In this document: positions 8,294 to 20,625 of the stretch, one piece after another
Layout: each line of letters opens with the position of its first letter
Position numbering within the stretch: the first letter of the stretch is position 1
Source: Phytopseudomonas dryadis
GTDB lineage: Bacteria; Pseudomonadota; Gammaproteobacteria; Pseudomonadales; Pseudomonadaceae
Direction of reading: 5' to 3'
Assembly: GCF_004327355.1 (NCBI RefSeq)
Contig: NZ_QJUM01000014.1
Coordinates: forward strand, 62,001-126,000
DNA: 64,000 bases
Position numbers and translations under genes: made by a program
Notes under the pieces: model-generated
The model's database searches: none
What the model was told of the DNA's origin: nothing
What the model saw: the letters and a program-made list of their open reading frames with translations, nothing else

Positions 8294-8806
8294 TCACAGT
8301 ACTTCGCCATTGTGCTCGGCCAGCCGTTCAATGTCTGGAGACCTTCGCTTACGGCAGTGCGCGTAATAGCAGGATCGGGGGACTTCAAATACCGAGCACA
8401 ACAGATCAACCGGCTCTTCAGCACGAAATTGATCAATCAACGCGAACGCTCGTGCTCCTCGGCCATCAAGAGCGCGGTGGCCTTTTTAAGGATCGATTTT
8501 TCCCGTTCCAGCCGATTGATCCTGGCTTCCAGTTCCTGGATCTTTTGCTGCTCGGGCGTCAGCGCTTTGCTGGTCGGGGTAACGCCCTTTCGCTCCTCTT
8601 GGAGCTGGTTTACCCATCGGCGCAGAGCCGACTCAACCAGCCCGAGCGAACGGGCTGCTTCGATATGGCTGTAGCCCTGGTCGAGCACCAGGCTGGCTGC
8701 TTCGCGCTTGAACTCAGTGGAAAAGGAACGACGTTGTTTGGTCATCAGACACCTCTCTTATGGCGAGCATTCTCGCCTTAAATGGGTGTCCGGGTTTAGT
8801 AGACCA
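8294..8806 (-). mobile_element. Truncated IS3-family insertion sequence
   Basis: The element keeps one end (about 8806, reading TGGTCTACTAAACCCGGACA inward), a complete orfA, and only about the first 50 codons of orfB, recognisable as LIDQFRAEEPVDLLCSVFEV and PRSCYYAHCRKRRSP. The orfB frame ends abruptly in unrelated DNA near 8294, so the other end, the DDE catalytic residues and the second inverted repeat are missing. It abuts the tnsA fragment directly, so an IS insertion followed by an adjacent deletion is the likely cause of loss of the tns genes. Confidence 0.85.
8437..8745 (-). CDS. IS3-family OrfA (transposase N-terminal protein)
   Basis: A 102-aa protein that begins MTKQRRSFSTEFKREAASLV, a typical IS3-family OrfA with a helix-turn-helix (SHIEAARSLGLVESALRRWV) and a C-terminal leucine-zipper-like region (ELEARINRLEREKSILKKAT). 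In intact elements it is joined to OrfB by programmed frameshifting near its end; here OrfB is cut short, so no active transposase can be made, although OrfA alone could still bind related IS ends. Confidence 0.9.
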   Translation of the reverse strand: MTKQRRSFSTEFKREAASLVLDQGYSHIEAARSLGLVESALRRWVNQLQEERKGVTPTSKALTPEQQKIQELEARINRLEREKSILKKATALLMAEEHERSR

Positions 8807-8962
8807 CTACATGCTGCCGGGCAGGCGGTGGGAACGACCCAGCGAGGATACCTCCCTGGTGTAGATGAACGGCTTGTAGTCCGATCCTTGGCCTTGGCCA
8901 CGGCCCTCCTTGAGCCTTCTATCGATCTGGGCCTGGGTCAGGCTCTTGAATGTTCCAGACAT
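8807..8962 (-). pseudogene. tnsA: 5' fragment of tnsA (Tn7-like transposase endonuclease subunit)
   Basis: From ATG 8962 the minus strand encodes MSGTFKSLTQAQIDRRLK, then EGRGQGQGSDYKPFIYTREV and SSLGRSHRLPGSM. This matches the N-terminus of TnsA proteins, which share the (R/K)-x-K-EGRGQG...YKPW pattern and a following V-x-S-x-GRSHR. The reading frame stops at the IS3 end after 51 residues, so the restriction-endonuclease-like catalytic domain is lost. TnsA normally cuts the 5' strands during cut-and-paste transposition. Position and direction (immediately inside the right end, reading inward) match the tnsABCDE operon of Tn7. Confidence 0.85.
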
Positions 8963-8969
8963 GAGAAAG

Positions 8970-9012
8970 CCAGCACCCGTTGTGTCGATGATCTCAACAT
9001 AACGGGTGCTGG
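8970..9012. promoter_or_regulatory. 12-bp inverted repeat upstream of the tnsA fragment
   Basis: CCAGCACCCGTT (8970-8981) and AACGGGTGCTGG (9001-9012) form a perfect 12-base inverted repeat with a 19-base loop, 8 bases before the tnsA start codon. It lies between tnsA and the TnsB-type sites. Operator, attenuator or processing site are all possible. Confidence 0.6.
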
Positions 9013-9013
9013 A

Positions 9014-9079
9014 TTAGGATGAAACTTTTGTAAGGATGATGCATTATTTGTACAGATGAAACTTTATTTTCATCCCACA
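9014..9079 (-). repeat. Right end of Tn7-like element with overlapping TnsB-type sites
   Basis: Read inward from 9079 the terminus TGTGGGATGAAAATAAAG is followed by three contiguous or overlapping 21-base sites at about 9051-9071, 9031-9051 and 9014-9034, all sharing the TTCATCCT/ATCATCCT core. Close packing on the right and wide spacing on the left is the asymmetry typical of Tn7. Confidence 0.85.
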
Positions 9080-9103
9080 AATCATCATGTTTTCCAAGCG
9101 CTA
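9080..9103. other. attTn7 insertion site
   Basis: The 24 bases between the transposon terminus and the glmS stop codon are the expected distance for TnsD-guided insertion downstream of glmS. The first five bases, AATCA, would be the target duplication on this side. Confidence 0.8.
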
Positions 9104-10942
<1,839 letters not shown>

Positions 10943-10952
10943 AGCGTTCTCC

Positions 10953-11726
10953 TCAGGTAGCGTCGGCAACCGCGCAGATCAGCTGGATCCCGCGGGCCAA
11001 GAGTTGTTCACGTGCCTCGTCGGCAAGGCGCTGGTCGGTGATCAGGGTATGCACGCTGCCCCAGGGCAGCTCGAGGTTGGGAATGCGTCGACCGATCTTG
11101 TCGCTCTCGACCATCACGATCACTTCGCGCGCCACTTCGGCCATGACCCGCGACAGACCCAACAGCTCGTTGAAGGTGGTGGTGCCACGCTCCAGGTCGA
11201 TGCCATCGGCACCGATGAACAACTGGTCGAAATCATAGGAGCGCAACACCTGCTCGGCGACCTGGCCCTGGAAGGATTCCGAATGCGGGTCCCAGGTACC
11301 GCCAGTCATCAGCAGCACCGGTTCGTGCTCGATATCGCGCAGGGCATTGGCCACGTTCAGCGAATTGGTCATCACCACCAGGCCCGGCTTGTGCCCCAGT
11401 TCGGGGATCATCGCTGCCGTGGTGGTGCCGCTGTCGATGATGATCCGCGCATGCTCGCGAATCCGCGCCACCCCGGCGCGGGCGATGGCCTGCTTGTAGC
11501 GCGAAACCGGCTGAGCGCTGTCGACGATCAGTTCCTGGGGCAAGGGCACGGCACCGCCGTAGCGGCGCAGCAGCAGGCCATTCTTTTCCAGGGCGGCGAG
11601 ATCCTTGCGGATCGTCACCTCGGAGGTGGCGAAACGCCTGGCCAGGGCATCCACACTCACCTCGCCCTGCTCGGCGAGCAAGGCGAGGATGGTATGACGG
11701 CGCTGCGGAGTGTTGCGTTTCGACAT
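10953..11726 (-). CDS. glmR: DeoR-family regulator GlmR
   Basis: A 257-aa DeoR-family transcription factor. The N-terminal winged helix-turn-helix ([20 protein letters not shown] then [19 protein letters not shown]) is followed by a sugar-phosphate sensor domain with the [13 protein letters not shown] motif. In Pseudomonas the gene next to glmS encodes GlmR, which regulates amino-sugar and cell-wall precursor metabolism. ATG 11726 ([10 protein letters not shown]) is the family start; a longer frame upstream begins in AT-rich non-coding DNA. Only 10 bases separate it from glmS, suggesting cotranscription. Confidence 0.9.
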   Translation of the reverse strand: MSKRNTPQRRHTILALLAEQGEVSVDALARRFATSEVTIRKDLAALEKNGLLLRRYGGAVPLPQELIVDSAQPVSRYKQAIARAGVARIREHARIIIDSGTTTAAMIPELGHKPGLVVMTNSLNVANALRDIEHEPVLLMTGGTWDPHSESFQGQVAEQVLRSYDFDQLFIGADGIDLERGTTTFNELLGLSRVMAEVAREVIVMVESDKIGRRIPNLELPWGSVHTLITDQRLADEAREQLLARGIQLICAVADAT

Positions 11727-11771
11727 GCCTAAGTTTCGATTCGAAAGATAATTTCGCGAATCAAAACATAA

Positions 11772-11915
11772 ATAAGCTGCAAGCTGCAAGACGGATGGCC
11801 GCCCCCTGCAAGCTGCAAAGGCGTAATCAGGATGCAGGCTAGCTCCACAATCTCGTCAAGCACATTCCTGCTTTTTCTTGCAGCTTATGGCTTGCAGCTT
11901 GCAGCTGCTTTTCTT
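11772..11915. repeat. GCAGCTTGCAG-family repeats upstream of glmR
   Basis: Copies of AAGCTGCAAGCTGCAAG at about 11774-11790, CTGCAAGCTGCAAAG near 11806-11820 and TTGCAGCTTATGGCTTGCAG from about 11877 lie in opposite orientations and can form hairpins. Related copies occur at 12533-12562 and 13302-13335, so three intergenic regions within 1.6 kb carry this Pseudomonas-type repeat. Confidence 0.7.
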
Positions 11916-11976
11916 GACGTCCCCACGCTGCCCTTGCAGACTCCTGAAAGGAATTTCCTTACCTGTGGAGAATGAC

Positions 11977-12195
11977 ATGATCACCAGCAAACTCACCAGC
12001 AAGGCCCAGACGACGATTCCCCAGGCCGTGCGGGCGGCCTTGCAGCTCAAGGAAGGGGACGAACTGCTGTATATCGTCGAGGATCAACGCGTCATTCTCA
12101 GCAAGGTTCGCCATGAATCCCCGCTGGACGATCCTTTCAAGACATTCAGCGAGTGGCATTCCGCAGCGGACGAGCAAGCCTATGGCCAGCTTTGA
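11977..12195 (+). CDS. AbrB/MazE-type antitoxin
   Basis: A 72-aa protein starting MITSKLTSKAQTTIPQAV, the AbrB swapped-hairpin DNA-binding signature, followed by KEGDELLYIVEDQRVIL. The C-terminal tail should wrap and inhibit the toxin. ATG 11977 is preceded by GGAG; an in-frame GTG at 11965 is less likely. Its end overlaps the downstream toxin by 14 bases, a usual toxin-antitoxin layout. It probably represses its own promoter. This and the toxin are the only plus-strand genes in the region between glmR and lysE, and they sit between repeats. Confidence 0.85.
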   Translation: MITSKLTSKAQTTIPQAVRAALQLKEGDELLYIVEDQRVILSKVRHESPLDDPFKTFSEWHSAADEQAYGQL

Positions 12196-12517
12196 ACAGG
12201 GAGACGTGGTTCGGGTGCCTTTCCCCTACACCAACCGGCCTACCCGCCAGGCCCGACCAGCCCTGGTGGTATCCAAGGACAATGCCGAGGAAGGTTTCAG
12301 CCTGCTCTGGGTAGTGATGATTACCAGCGCAGAAAACCGGGGTTGGCCGGATGACGTATTGATCGCTGATCTTGCCGGAACCGGCTTGCCCGTCGCCTCC
12401 GTCATCCGCCCGGCCAAGATCGCCACCCTCGAAGTGGCCGATGTCTCGCGGCTCGGGCGGGTGCCGGAAAACGTCCGCAAGGCCGTCATACAGGCCATTG
12501 AAAAGCGACTGTCCTAG
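12182..12517 (+). CDS. MazF/PemK-family endoribonuclease toxin
   Basis: A 111-aa protein beginning MASFEQGDVVRVPFPYTNRP, the MazF/PemK beta-barrel signature, with ARPALVVSKDN and later AGTGLPVASVIRPAKI, which matches the conserved RP..K strand around the catalytic site. MazF-type toxins cut mRNA at short sequences and inhibit translation. Length is typical. It overlaps the antitoxin gene by 14 bases, so translation is coupled. The pair is probably a small mobile or selfish module in the core chromosome. Confidence 0.88.
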   Translation: MASFEQGDVVRVPFPYTNRPTRQARPALVVSKDNAEEGFSLLWVVMITSAENRGWPDDVLIADLAGTGLPVASVIRPAKIATLEVADVSRLGRVPENVRKAVIQAIEKRLS

Positions 12518-12532
12518 CTTCCTCTTTCACTT

Positions 12533-12562
12533 GCAGCTTATGGCTTGCAGCTTGCCGCTGCT
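12533..12562. repeat. GCAGCTTGCAG-family repeat
   Basis: The sequence TTGCAGCTTATGGCTTGCAG followed by CTTGCCGCTG lies in the short gap between the convergent mazF-like gene and lysE-family gene. It matches the copies near 11880 and 13305 almost exactly. Confidence 0.7.
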
Positions 12563-12565
12563 CTT

Positions 12566-13177
12566 TCAGTTCAGCGTCAGCTTGACCCCGAAGCCCACCA
12601 GGCAAAGCCCCGCGAGCCTCTCCAGCCCCCACGCGATCCTCGGGTTCGCGCGCATGCGCTCAGCGAGGAAGTAGGTACTCAGTACCACCACCAACCCGTA
12701 GAGAAAGGTCAGTACGGCGATGGTCATGGAGAGAAACCCGAAGGTCAGCATGCCCTGGTGCTTCTGCGGGTCGATGAACAGCGGGAAGAAGGCCATGTAG
12801 AAAACGATGGCCTTGGGGTTGAACAGGGTGATCAGGCAAGTCTGGCGAAGGTATTGGCGGGGTTTGATCTCCAGCGTAGGCGCCGCCCCGGGTTTGGCCA
12901 GCAGCATGCGCAAACCGAGCCAGACCAGGTAAGCGGCACCGAGCCACTGCACCAGGTGGAACGCTGTCGGATACGCCTTGAGCAAGGCGGCAACTCCGGC
13001 CACAGCCAGCCACATCAGCACCTGATCGCCAAGAATGATGCCCAGGGTCGAGGCCAGACCACCACGGATACCGCCCTTGCCTGTGGATAAGATCAGCGCC
13101 AGGTTACCCGGCCCCGGAATCGCCAGCAGAACGATAAAGGCCACCACGAAGGCGCCGTAATCCGTTACACCGAACAT
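12566..13177 (-). CDS. LysE/RhtB-family amino-acid exporter
   Basis: A 203-aa inner-membrane protein starting MFGVTDYGAFVVAFIVLLAI, followed by PGPGNLALILSTGKGGIRGG, the conserved PGP loop of LysE/RhtB transporters. About six hydrophobic segments can be traced. NPKAIVFYMAFFPLFID near residue 125 is a second family signature. The family exports amino acids or derivatives such as homoserine lactones; the substrate cannot be told here. It stands alone between the MazF toxin and glmU. Confidence 0.88.
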   Translation of the reverse strand: MFGVTDYGAFVVAFIVLLAIPGPGNLALILSTGKGGIRGGLASTLGIILGDQVLMWLAVAGVAALLKAYPTAFHLVQWLGAAYLVWLGLRMLLAKPGAAPTLEIKPRQYLRQTCLITLFNPKAIVFYMAFFPLFIDPQKHQGMLTFGFLSMTIAVLTFLYGLVVVLSTYFLAERMRANPRIAWGLERLAGLCLVGFGVKLTLN

Positions 13178-13301
13178 CCATTGACTCCCTGTGTGGCGAG
13201 GTGAAGCAAGGTATGACCGTCAGGTAGTTATCCACAGGCACATCCGCTGCTGGCATTTCCTGGGTATCGCTTCGCTCAACCCCAGGCTACGGGCTGAGCC
13301 T

Positions 13302-13335
13302 CTTCTTGCAGCTTATGGCTTGCGGCTTGTAGCTG
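13302..13335. repeat. GCAGCTTGCAG-family repeat overlapping the glmU 3' end
   Basis: TTGCAGCTTATGGCTTGCGG followed by CTTGTAGCTG overlaps the last codons and stop codon of glmU (stop at 13313-13315). It appears that the repeat has replaced the native gene end. Confidence 0.7.
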
Positions 13336-14689
13336 CTTTTACCGGGCGCTGCCAGCCATCTATGTTGCGCTGGCGGCCACGGGCGACGGCCAGGTTGTCG
13401 GCCGGCACGTCGGTGGTGATGGTCGAACCTGCCGCGGTGGTCGCCCCGTCGCCCAGGGTCACCGGGGCGACCAGGGCACTGTTGGAGCCGACGAAGACGT
13501 CCTCGCCCATGACCGTGCGGTGCTTGTTGGCACCATCGTAGTTGCAGGTGATGGTGCCGGCGCCGATGTTGCTGCGCGCGCCGATCTCGGCATCGCCCAG
13601 GTAGCTCAGGTGACCGGCCTTGGCGCCCTCGCCCAGCACCGCGTTCTTCAGCTCGACGAAGTTGCCGACATGGGCCCTGGCGCCCAGTACGCTGCCGGGC
13701 CGCAGGCGGGCGAAGGGGCCGCAATCGGCGCCCTCTCCCAGCTCGGCGCCTTCCAGATGGCTGTTGGCCTTGACGATGGCGCCCTTGCGCAGGGTACTGT
13801 CCTTGATCACGCAGTTCGGGCCGATCTGCACATCATCCTCGATGACCACCCGGCCTTCGAGGATCACGTTGATGTCGATGGTGATATCGCGGCCCACGCT
13901 GACTTCCCCACGCACATCGAAACGGTAAGGGTCGATCAGGGTGACGCCTTGCGCCATCAGACGATTGGCGAAGCGTTGCTGGTAATGACCCTCAAGCTGC
14001 GAAAGCTGGATGCGGTCATTGGCCCCCAGCACTTCCATTTCGTCGGCCGCCTGCTCGGTGGCCACCACCAGACCATCGGCCACCGCCATGGCGATCACAT
14101 CGGTCAGGTAGTACTCGCCCTGGGCGTTGCTGTTGGACAGACGCCCCAGCCAGTCGGCCAGGCGCTTGCCCGGCACGGCGAGAATGCCGGTATTACCCTC
14201 GCGGATCTGCCGCTGGGCTTCGCTGGCGTCCTTGTGCTCGACGATGGCCTGCACCACGCCTGCCTCGTCACGCACGATGCGCCCGTAACCGGTCGGGTCG
14301 GCCAGCTCGACGGTGAGCAGACCGAGCTGGTCGTCGTTGACCAGAGCCAGCAGGCGCTCCAGGGTCGCGCTTTCGATCAGCGGCACATCGCCGTAGAGGA
14401 TCAGCACGGTGTCGGCACTGAGGTGTGGCAGGGCCTGGGCCACGGCATGGCCGGTACCGAGCTGCTCGGCCTGGATGACGAAATTCAGGTCGGCGGCGGC
14501 CAGTCGCTCGCGTACCCGATCGGCGCCATGCCCGATCACCACCTGAATGCTCTGCGGCTGCAGGCTGCGAGCGGTGTCGATGACATGGCCGAGCATGGAT
14601 TTGCCGGCTACCGGGTGCAGCACCTTGGGCAGGGCGGAACGCATGCGGGTGCCTTGGCCGGCGGCGAGGATGACGATATCGAGAGACAT
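13313..14689 (-). CDS. glmU: Bifunctional UDP-GlcNAc pyrophosphorylase / GlcN-1-P acetyltransferase
   Basis: GlmU acetylates glucosamine-1-phosphate and couples the product to UTP, giving UDP-GlcNAc. The N-terminal nucleotidyltransferase domain (1 to about 230) starts [20 protein letters not shown] with the LxxGxGTxM..PK motif and includes EQLGTGHA. The C-terminal left-handed beta-helix (about 250-440) has hexapeptide repeats and the acetyl-CoA site ([20 protein letters not shown]). Length is 458 aa; the last residues KAATSRKP are encoded by a GCAGCTTGCAG-type repeat and differ from the usual short lysine-rich end. It follows the atp operon terminator. Confidence 0.97.
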   Translation of the reverse strand: MSLDIVILAAGQGTRMRSALPKVLHPVAGKSMLGHVIDTARSLQPQSIQVVIGHGADRVRERLAAADLNFVIQAEQLGTGHAVAQALPHLSADTVLILYGDVPLIESATLERLLALVNDDQLGLLTVELADPTGYGRIVRDEAGVVQAIVEHKDASEAQRQIREGNTGILAVPGKRLADWLGRLSNSNAQGEYYLTDVIAMAVADGLVVATEQAADEMEVLGANDRIQLSQLEGHYQQRFANRLMAQGVTLIDPYRFDVRGEVSVGRDITIDINVILEGRVVIEDDVQIGPNCVIKDSTLRKGAIVKANSHLEGAELGEGADCGPFARLRPGSVLGARAHVGNFVELKNAVLGEGAKAGHLSYLGDAEIGARSNIGAGTITCNYDGANKHRTVMGEDVFVGSNSALVAPVTLGDGATTAAGSTITTDVPADNLAVARGRQRNIDGWQRPVKAATSRKP

Positions 14690-14727
14690 AGGCGGGCAGA
14701 TCCGGAAATGGCGGGAGCGGAAAAAGC

Positions 14728-14753
14728 AAAAGGGTAGCCAAGGCTACCCTTTT
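14728..14753 (-). terminator. Intrinsic terminator between atpC and glmU
   Basis: AAAAGGGTAGCC and GGCTACCCTTTT form a perfect 12-base inverted repeat with A/T runs on both sides, so it can end transcription on either strand. It lies 28 bases after the atpC stop and ends the atp operon. Confidence 0.9.
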
Positions 14754-14780
14754 ACCAAACAACGATGAAGCCCGGCGCTA

Positions 14781-15209
14781 TCAGCTACCGCCGAACTTCT
14801 TGCGCAGTTGCTGCACGGTGCGCAGCTGGGCTGCGGCCTCGGCCAGACGAGCTGCCGCAGAACCGTAGTCGAACTCGGCGCCCTGCTCGTTCAGTGCCTT
14901 CTCGGCGGCCTTGACGGCTTCCTGAGCGGAGGCTTCGTCCAGGTCGGCGGCACGTTGCACGGTATCGGCAAGCACCTTGACCATGCTCGGCTGCACTTCG
15001 AGGAAGCCGCCGGAGATGTAGAACACCTCGACGTCGCCACCCTGCTTGACCAGACGAATCGGGCCCGGCTTGAGGTCGGTGATCAGCGGTGCGTGGCCCG
15101 GGGCGATCCCCAGATCACCCAGGTTGCCATGGGCGATCACCATTTCGACCAGACCGGAGAAGATCTCGCCTTCTGCGCTGACGATGTCGCAATGGACTGT
15201 CATAGCCAT
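14781..15209 (-). CDS. atpC: ATP synthase epsilon subunit
   Basis: A 142-aa protein beginning [20 protein letters not shown], a Pseudomonas AtpC start; an upstream ATG at 15245 is rejected because the family starts here. It has the N-terminal beta-sandwich (to about 85) and the C-terminal helical hairpin that can inhibit the enzyme. It is part of the F1 central stalk with gamma and is the last gene of the atp operon, followed by the terminator. Confidence 0.97.
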   Translation of the reverse strand: MAMTVHCDIVSAEGEIFSGLVEMVIAHGNLGDLGIAPGHAPLITDLKPGPIRLVKQGGDVEVFYISGGFLEVQPSMVKVLADTVQRAADLDEASAQEAVKAAEKALNEQGAEFDYGSAAARLAEAAAQLRTVQQLRKKFGGS

Positions 15210-15251
15210 ATCTAGCCTCACGTAAGCGCCCGTTGCCGGGCGCACGGGTGA

Positions 15252-16658
<1,407 letters not shown>

Positions 16659-17519
16659 TTAAACCGCGGCAGCGCCGCCGACGATTTCCGAAATCTCTTG
16701 GGTGATCGCTGCCTGGCGCGCCTTGTTGTAGATCAGCTGAAGATCGCTGATCAGGTCACCGGCGTTATCGGTAGCATTCTTCATCGCGATCATCCGCGCC
16801 GCCTGTTCGGCCGCGTTGTTCTCGACCACCGCCTGGTACACCTGCGACTCCACGTAACGCACCATCAGGCCGTCGAGCAGCTGCTTGGCGTCGGGTTCGT
16901 ACAGGTAATCCCAGTGGTGCTTGAGTTCCTGATCCGGATCGGCCACCAGCGGAATCAACTGCTCCACCGTCGGCTTCTGCGTCATGGTGTTGACGAACTT
17001 GTTCGAGACCACGGACAAACGGTCGATGCGCCCTTCCAGGTAGGCATCGAGCATCACCTTGACGCTACCGATCAGATCGTTGATCGACGGTTCTTCGCCC
17101 AGGTGGCTGATCGCAGCGACGACGTTGCCACCAAAGCTGCGGAAGAATGCCGCCCCCTTGCTGCCAACCACGCAGAGATCGATCTCCACGCCGCGCTCGC
17201 GGTTTGCCGACATGTCCTTGACCAGAGCCTTGAACAGGTTGGTATTCAGGCCACCGCACAGACCACGGTCCGAACTCACCACCACGTAACCGACACGCTT
17301 GACTTCGCGCTCGATCATGAAGGGATGACGGTATTCCGGGTTGGCGTTGGCCAGATGACCAATCACCTGGCGGATACGCTCCGCGTAGGGACGGCTAGCT
17401 GCCATGCGCTGTTGTGCCTTGCGCATCTTGCTGACCGCCACCTTTTCCATGGCGCTGGTGATCTTCTGCGTGCTTTTGATGCTCGCAATCTTGCTGCGAA
17501 TCTCTTTTGCGCCTGCCAT
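16659..17519 (-). CDS. atpG: ATP synthase gamma subunit
   Basis: The 286-aa central rotor shaft of F1. Its N-terminus [20 protein letters not shown], followed by [16 protein letters not shown], and the C-terminal helix ending [15 protein letters not shown] (the segment that sits inside the alpha3-beta3 ring) are typical. The internal [13 protein letters not shown] motif is conserved. It is located between atpA and atpD. Confidence 0.98.
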   Translation of the reverse strand: MAGAKEIRSKIASIKSTQKITSAMEKVAVSKMRKAQQRMAASRPYAERIRQVIGHLANANPEYRHPFMIEREVKRVGYVVVSSDRGLCGGLNTNLFKALVKDMSANRERGVEIDLCVVGSKGAAFFRSFGGNVVAAISHLGEEPSINDLIGSVKVMLDAYLEGRIDRLSVVSNKFVNTMTQKPTVEQLIPLVADPDQELKHHWDYLYEPDAKQLLDGLMVRYVESQVYQAVVENNAAEQAARMIAMKNATDNAGDLISDLQLIYNKARQAAITQEISEIVGGAAAV

Positions 17520-17569
17520 TTCACACCTATCGGGTTAGCAGGCGGGCGCCGTGGGGCGCCCGCTGCGGC

Positions 17570-19114
17570 TTACCAGGTTTGGGTGGCTTTGAACTTCTCG
17601 ATACCGGCTTTGAGCTGGCCATCGATGTCGTCGTTGAAGTCACCCTTCTCGTTGATCTTCGCCAGCAGTGCGGCGTGATCCCGGTTGAAGTAAGCAATCA
17701 GGGCCTGCTCGAAGGCGCCGACTTTGGCGACTTCGATGTCCTGCAGGAAACCACGCTCGGCGGCATACAGCGACAGCGCCATGTCCGCGATGGACATCGG
17801 CGCGTATTGCTTCTGCTTCATCAGCTCGGTAACGCGCTGACCATGCTCGAGCTGCTTGCGGGTGGCTTCGTCCAGGTCGGAGGCGAACTGGGCGAAGGCC
17901 GCCAGTTCACGGTACTGAGCCAGAGCGGTACGGATACCACCGGAAAGCTTCTTGATGATCTTGGTCTGCGCCGCACCACCGACGCGGGACACCGAGATAC
18001 CGGCGTTGACGGCCGGACGGATACCCGAGTTGAACATGGCCGATTCCAGGAAGATCTGACCGTCGGTGATCGAGATCACGTTGGTCGGAACGAACGCGGA
18101 AACGTCGCCCGCCTGGGTTTCGATGATCGGCAGCGCGGTCAGCGAGCCGGTCTTGCCGGTCACGGCACCGTTGGTGAACTTCTCGACGTACTCTTCGGAA
18201 ACGCGCGAGGCACGCTCCAGCAGACGGCTATGGAGATAGAACACGTCGCCCGGGTAGGCTTCACGGCCTGGCGGACGGCGCAGCAGCAGGGAGATCTGGC
18301 GGTAGGCCACGGCCTGCTTGGACAGATCGTCATACACGATCAGCGCGTCTTCGCCGCGGTCGCGGAAGTACTCGCCCATGGTGCAGCCGGCGTAGGGTGC
18401 GATGAACTGCAGTGCAGCGGATTCGGACGCGGAAGCGGCCACCACGATGGTGTTGGCCAGGGCGCCGTTCTCTTCCAGCTTGCGTACCACGTTGGCGATG
18501 GTCGATTGCTTCTGACCGATGGCCACGTAGACGCAGCGGATACCGCTGTCTTTCTGGTTGATGATGGCGTCGACGGCCAGGGCGGTCTTGCCGATCTGGC
18601 GGTCACCGATGATCAGCTCGCGCTGGCCACGGCCTACCGGGATCATGGCATCGACCGACTTGTAACCGGTCTGCACCGGCTGGTCGACCGACTTACGCCA
18701 GATCACGCCCGGCGCAACCTTTTCAACAGCGTCGGTGGCGACGTTGTTCAGCGGGCCTTTGCCGTCGATCGGGTTGCCCAGTGCGTCGACCACGCGACCC
18801 AGCAGTTCCGGACCGACCGGAACCTCGAGGATGCGACCGGTGCACTTGGCGCTCATGCCTTCGGCCAGGCTGGTGTAGGCACCCAGCACGACGGCACCGA
18901 CGGAGTCCTGCTCCAGGTTCAGTGCCATACCGAAGACGCTACCCGGGAACTCGATCATTTCGCCGTACATGACGTCGGCGAGACCGTGAATGCGCACGAT
19001 ACCGTCGGACACGCTGACGATGGTGCCTTCGTTACGGGCTTGGGAAGAGACGTCGAGTTTCTCGATACGTCCCTTGATGATTTCACTTATTTCGGAAGGA
19101 TTGAGTTGCTGCAT
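17570..19114 (-). CDS. atpA: ATP synthase alpha subunit
   Basis: The 514-aa non-catalytic F1 subunit. It starts [20 protein letters not shown]; the nucleotide-binding P-loop is [13 protein letters not shown] near residue 170, and the [20 protein letters not shown] signature follows, with the arginine finger region [15 protein letters not shown]. Length is normal. It is flanked by atpH and atpG with short spacers. Confidence 0.99.
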   Translation of the reverse strand: MQQLNPSEISEIIKGRIEKLDVSSQARNEGTIVSVSDGIVRIHGLADVMYGEMIEFPGSVFGMALNLEQDSVGAVVLGAYTSLAEGMSAKCTGRILEVPVGPELLGRVVDALGNPIDGKGPLNNVATDAVEKVAPGVIWRKSVDQPVQTGYKSVDAMIPVGRGQRELIIGDRQIGKTALAVDAIINQKDSGIRCVYVAIGQKQSTIANVVRKLEENGALANTIVVAASASESAALQFIAPYAGCTMGEYFRDRGEDALIVYDDLSKQAVAYRQISLLLRRPPGREAYPGDVFYLHSRLLERASRVSEEYVEKFTNGAVTGKTGSLTALPIIETQAGDVSAFVPTNVISITDGQIFLESAMFNSGIRPAVNAGISVSRVGGAAQTKIIKKLSGGIRTALAQYRELAAFAQFASDLDEATRKQLEHGQRVTELMKQKQYAPMSIADMALSLYAAERGFLQDIEVAKVGAFEQALIAYFNRDHAALLAKINEKGDFNDDIDGQLKAGIEKFKATQTW

Positions 19115-19135
19115 AGCTCTGCTGCCCCTTCAAAC

Positions 19136-19672
19136 TCAAGATTTCAATGCTTCGGCCAGCTTCGCGATCTTGCCGCGAACTGAGCCATCGATAACCAGGT
19201 CGCCGGCGCGGATCACGACACCACCAATCAAGGCGGCGTCCTCCGCAGCGTGCAGGCGCACTTCCCGGCCGAGCCGTGCACTGAGAACCTTGGCGAGTTT
19301 GTCTTGCTGTTCATCGCTCAATGCGAAGGCACTGGTGACATCCACATCGATCGACTTCTCCTGTTCGGCCTTGTACAGCTCGAACAGGGCGACGATCTCC
19401 GGCAACAGGGCCAGACGATCGTTCTCGGCGACGACGTGGATGAAATTGCGTACCTGGGCGTCGAACTTGTCACCACACACCTCAACGAAGGTGGTGGCCT
19501 TGTCTGTACTCGTCAAACGCGGGGCCTTGAATACGCGCTGCATGGTGGCGTCCTGGGACACCACCGCTGCCAGGCCGAGCATGGCTGACCAAGAGGCCAG
19601 CTGCTGGTGGGCCTGGGCGTATTCGAAGGCCGCCTTGGCGTAAGGTCGGGCCAACGTGGTCAGTTCTGCCAT
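19136..19672 (-). CDS. atpH: ATP synthase delta subunit
   Basis: The 178-aa stator subunit that links F1 to the b subunits. It begins [20 protein letters not shown] with the ARPYAKA motif and ends with the conserved [20 protein letters not shown] segment near the C-terminus. It lies 14 bases after atpF and 21 before atpA. Confidence 0.97.
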   Translation of the reverse strand: MAELTTLARPYAKAAFEYAQAHQQLASWSAMLGLAAVVSQDATMQRVFKAPRLTSTDKATTFVEVCGDKFDAQVRNFIHVVAENDRLALLPEIVALFELYKAEQEKSIDVDVTSAFALSDEQQDKLAKVLSARLGREVRLHAAEDAALIGGVVIRAGDLVIDGSVRGKIAKLAEALKS

Positions 19673-19686
19673 GATCGCGCCCTCGC

Positions 19687-20157
19687 TTAAATTTCGGCGG
19701 CCAGTTTGGAAACCAGCTCCGCATGCGCGTTTTGGTCGATGGATGCGCCCAGGATCTTCTCGGCACCGCCGACGGCCAGAGCACCCACTTGGGCACGCAG
19801 GGCGTCTTTGACGCTGTTGATTTCCTGTTCGATCTCGGCCTGAGCCTGAGCCTTCACGCGATCCGCTTCGACACGAGCCTGGTCACGGGCTTCGTCGACG
19901 ATCTGGGTCGCGCGTTTCTTGGCTTGCTCGATGATCTCTGCTGCCTGAGTCTTGGCTTCGCGCAGTTGCTGACCCACTTTCTCTTGGGCCAACTCCAGGT
20001 CACGAGCCGCACGACTGGCCGCATCCAGACCTTCTGCGATCTTCTTCTGACGTTCCTGCAAAGCCGCAATGACCGGAGGCCACACGAACTTCATGCAGAA
20101 CAGCACGAAGATGAAGAAGGCAACGGACTGGCCAATCAGGGTTGCATTAATGTTCAC
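19687..20157 (-). CDS. atpF: ATP synthase b subunit
   Basis: The 156-aa Fo stator subunit. One membrane helix at about residues 6-26 ([20 protein letters not shown]) is followed by a long charged coiled coil rich in Ala, Glu, Lys and Gln. The length and the [10 protein letters not shown] start are typical of gammaproteobacteria. A homodimer forms the peripheral stalk. Confidence 0.97.
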   Translation of the reverse strand: MNINATLIGQSVAFFIFVLFCMKFVWPPVIAALQERQKKIAEGLDAASRAARDLELAQEKVGQQLREAKTQAAEIIEQAKKRATQIVDEARDQARVEADRVKAQAQAEIEQEINSVKDALRAQVGALAVGGAEKILGASIDQNAHAELVSKLAAEI

Positions 20158-20213
20158 GCCAACACCTCGCTCGTTCGTTGTCCATCACACCAATCACTCG
20201 AAGATTCGAGTGA

Positions 20214-20501
<288 letters not shown>

Positions 20502-20625
20502 TTAAGGTTTTTCTAAGGGTAAAGCGGTAAAGCAAAACCGGTGTTTACAGTGCCCTTGCGGGCGTTCCAGCCGAGGCTGGGTCCATCGACAACGCCCGCT
20601 CATCCGTTCCGCGGGGAATCAGGTA

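Larger units (their letters stand above)
760..9079 (-). mobile_element. Degenerate Tn7-like element in attTn7 downstream of glmS
   Basis: The left terminus at 760 reads TGTGGGGTGAAAATAAAG and the right terminus, read inward from 9079, reads TGTGGGATGAAAATAAAG. Both resemble the Tn7 terminus (TGTGGG...AATAAAG). The right end stops 24 bases beyond the glmS stop codon, the classical attTn7 position, and the tnsA remnant reads inward from that end as in Tn7. Transposition genes other than the tnsA 5' fragment are gone. The 8.3-kb cargo is a methylase/McrBC-type operon plus an IS3 remnant. The 5-base flanks (CCAAT left, AATCA right) do not match, so the two ends may not come from one clean insertion. 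GC content is visibly lower than in the core genes. Confidence 0.85.

Noticed and set aside
17507-19183. 558-codon plus-strand frame opposite atpA, and a similar one opposite atpD (15321-16643)
   Set aside because: Antisense shadows of the certain ATP synthase genes, with no motif of their own.
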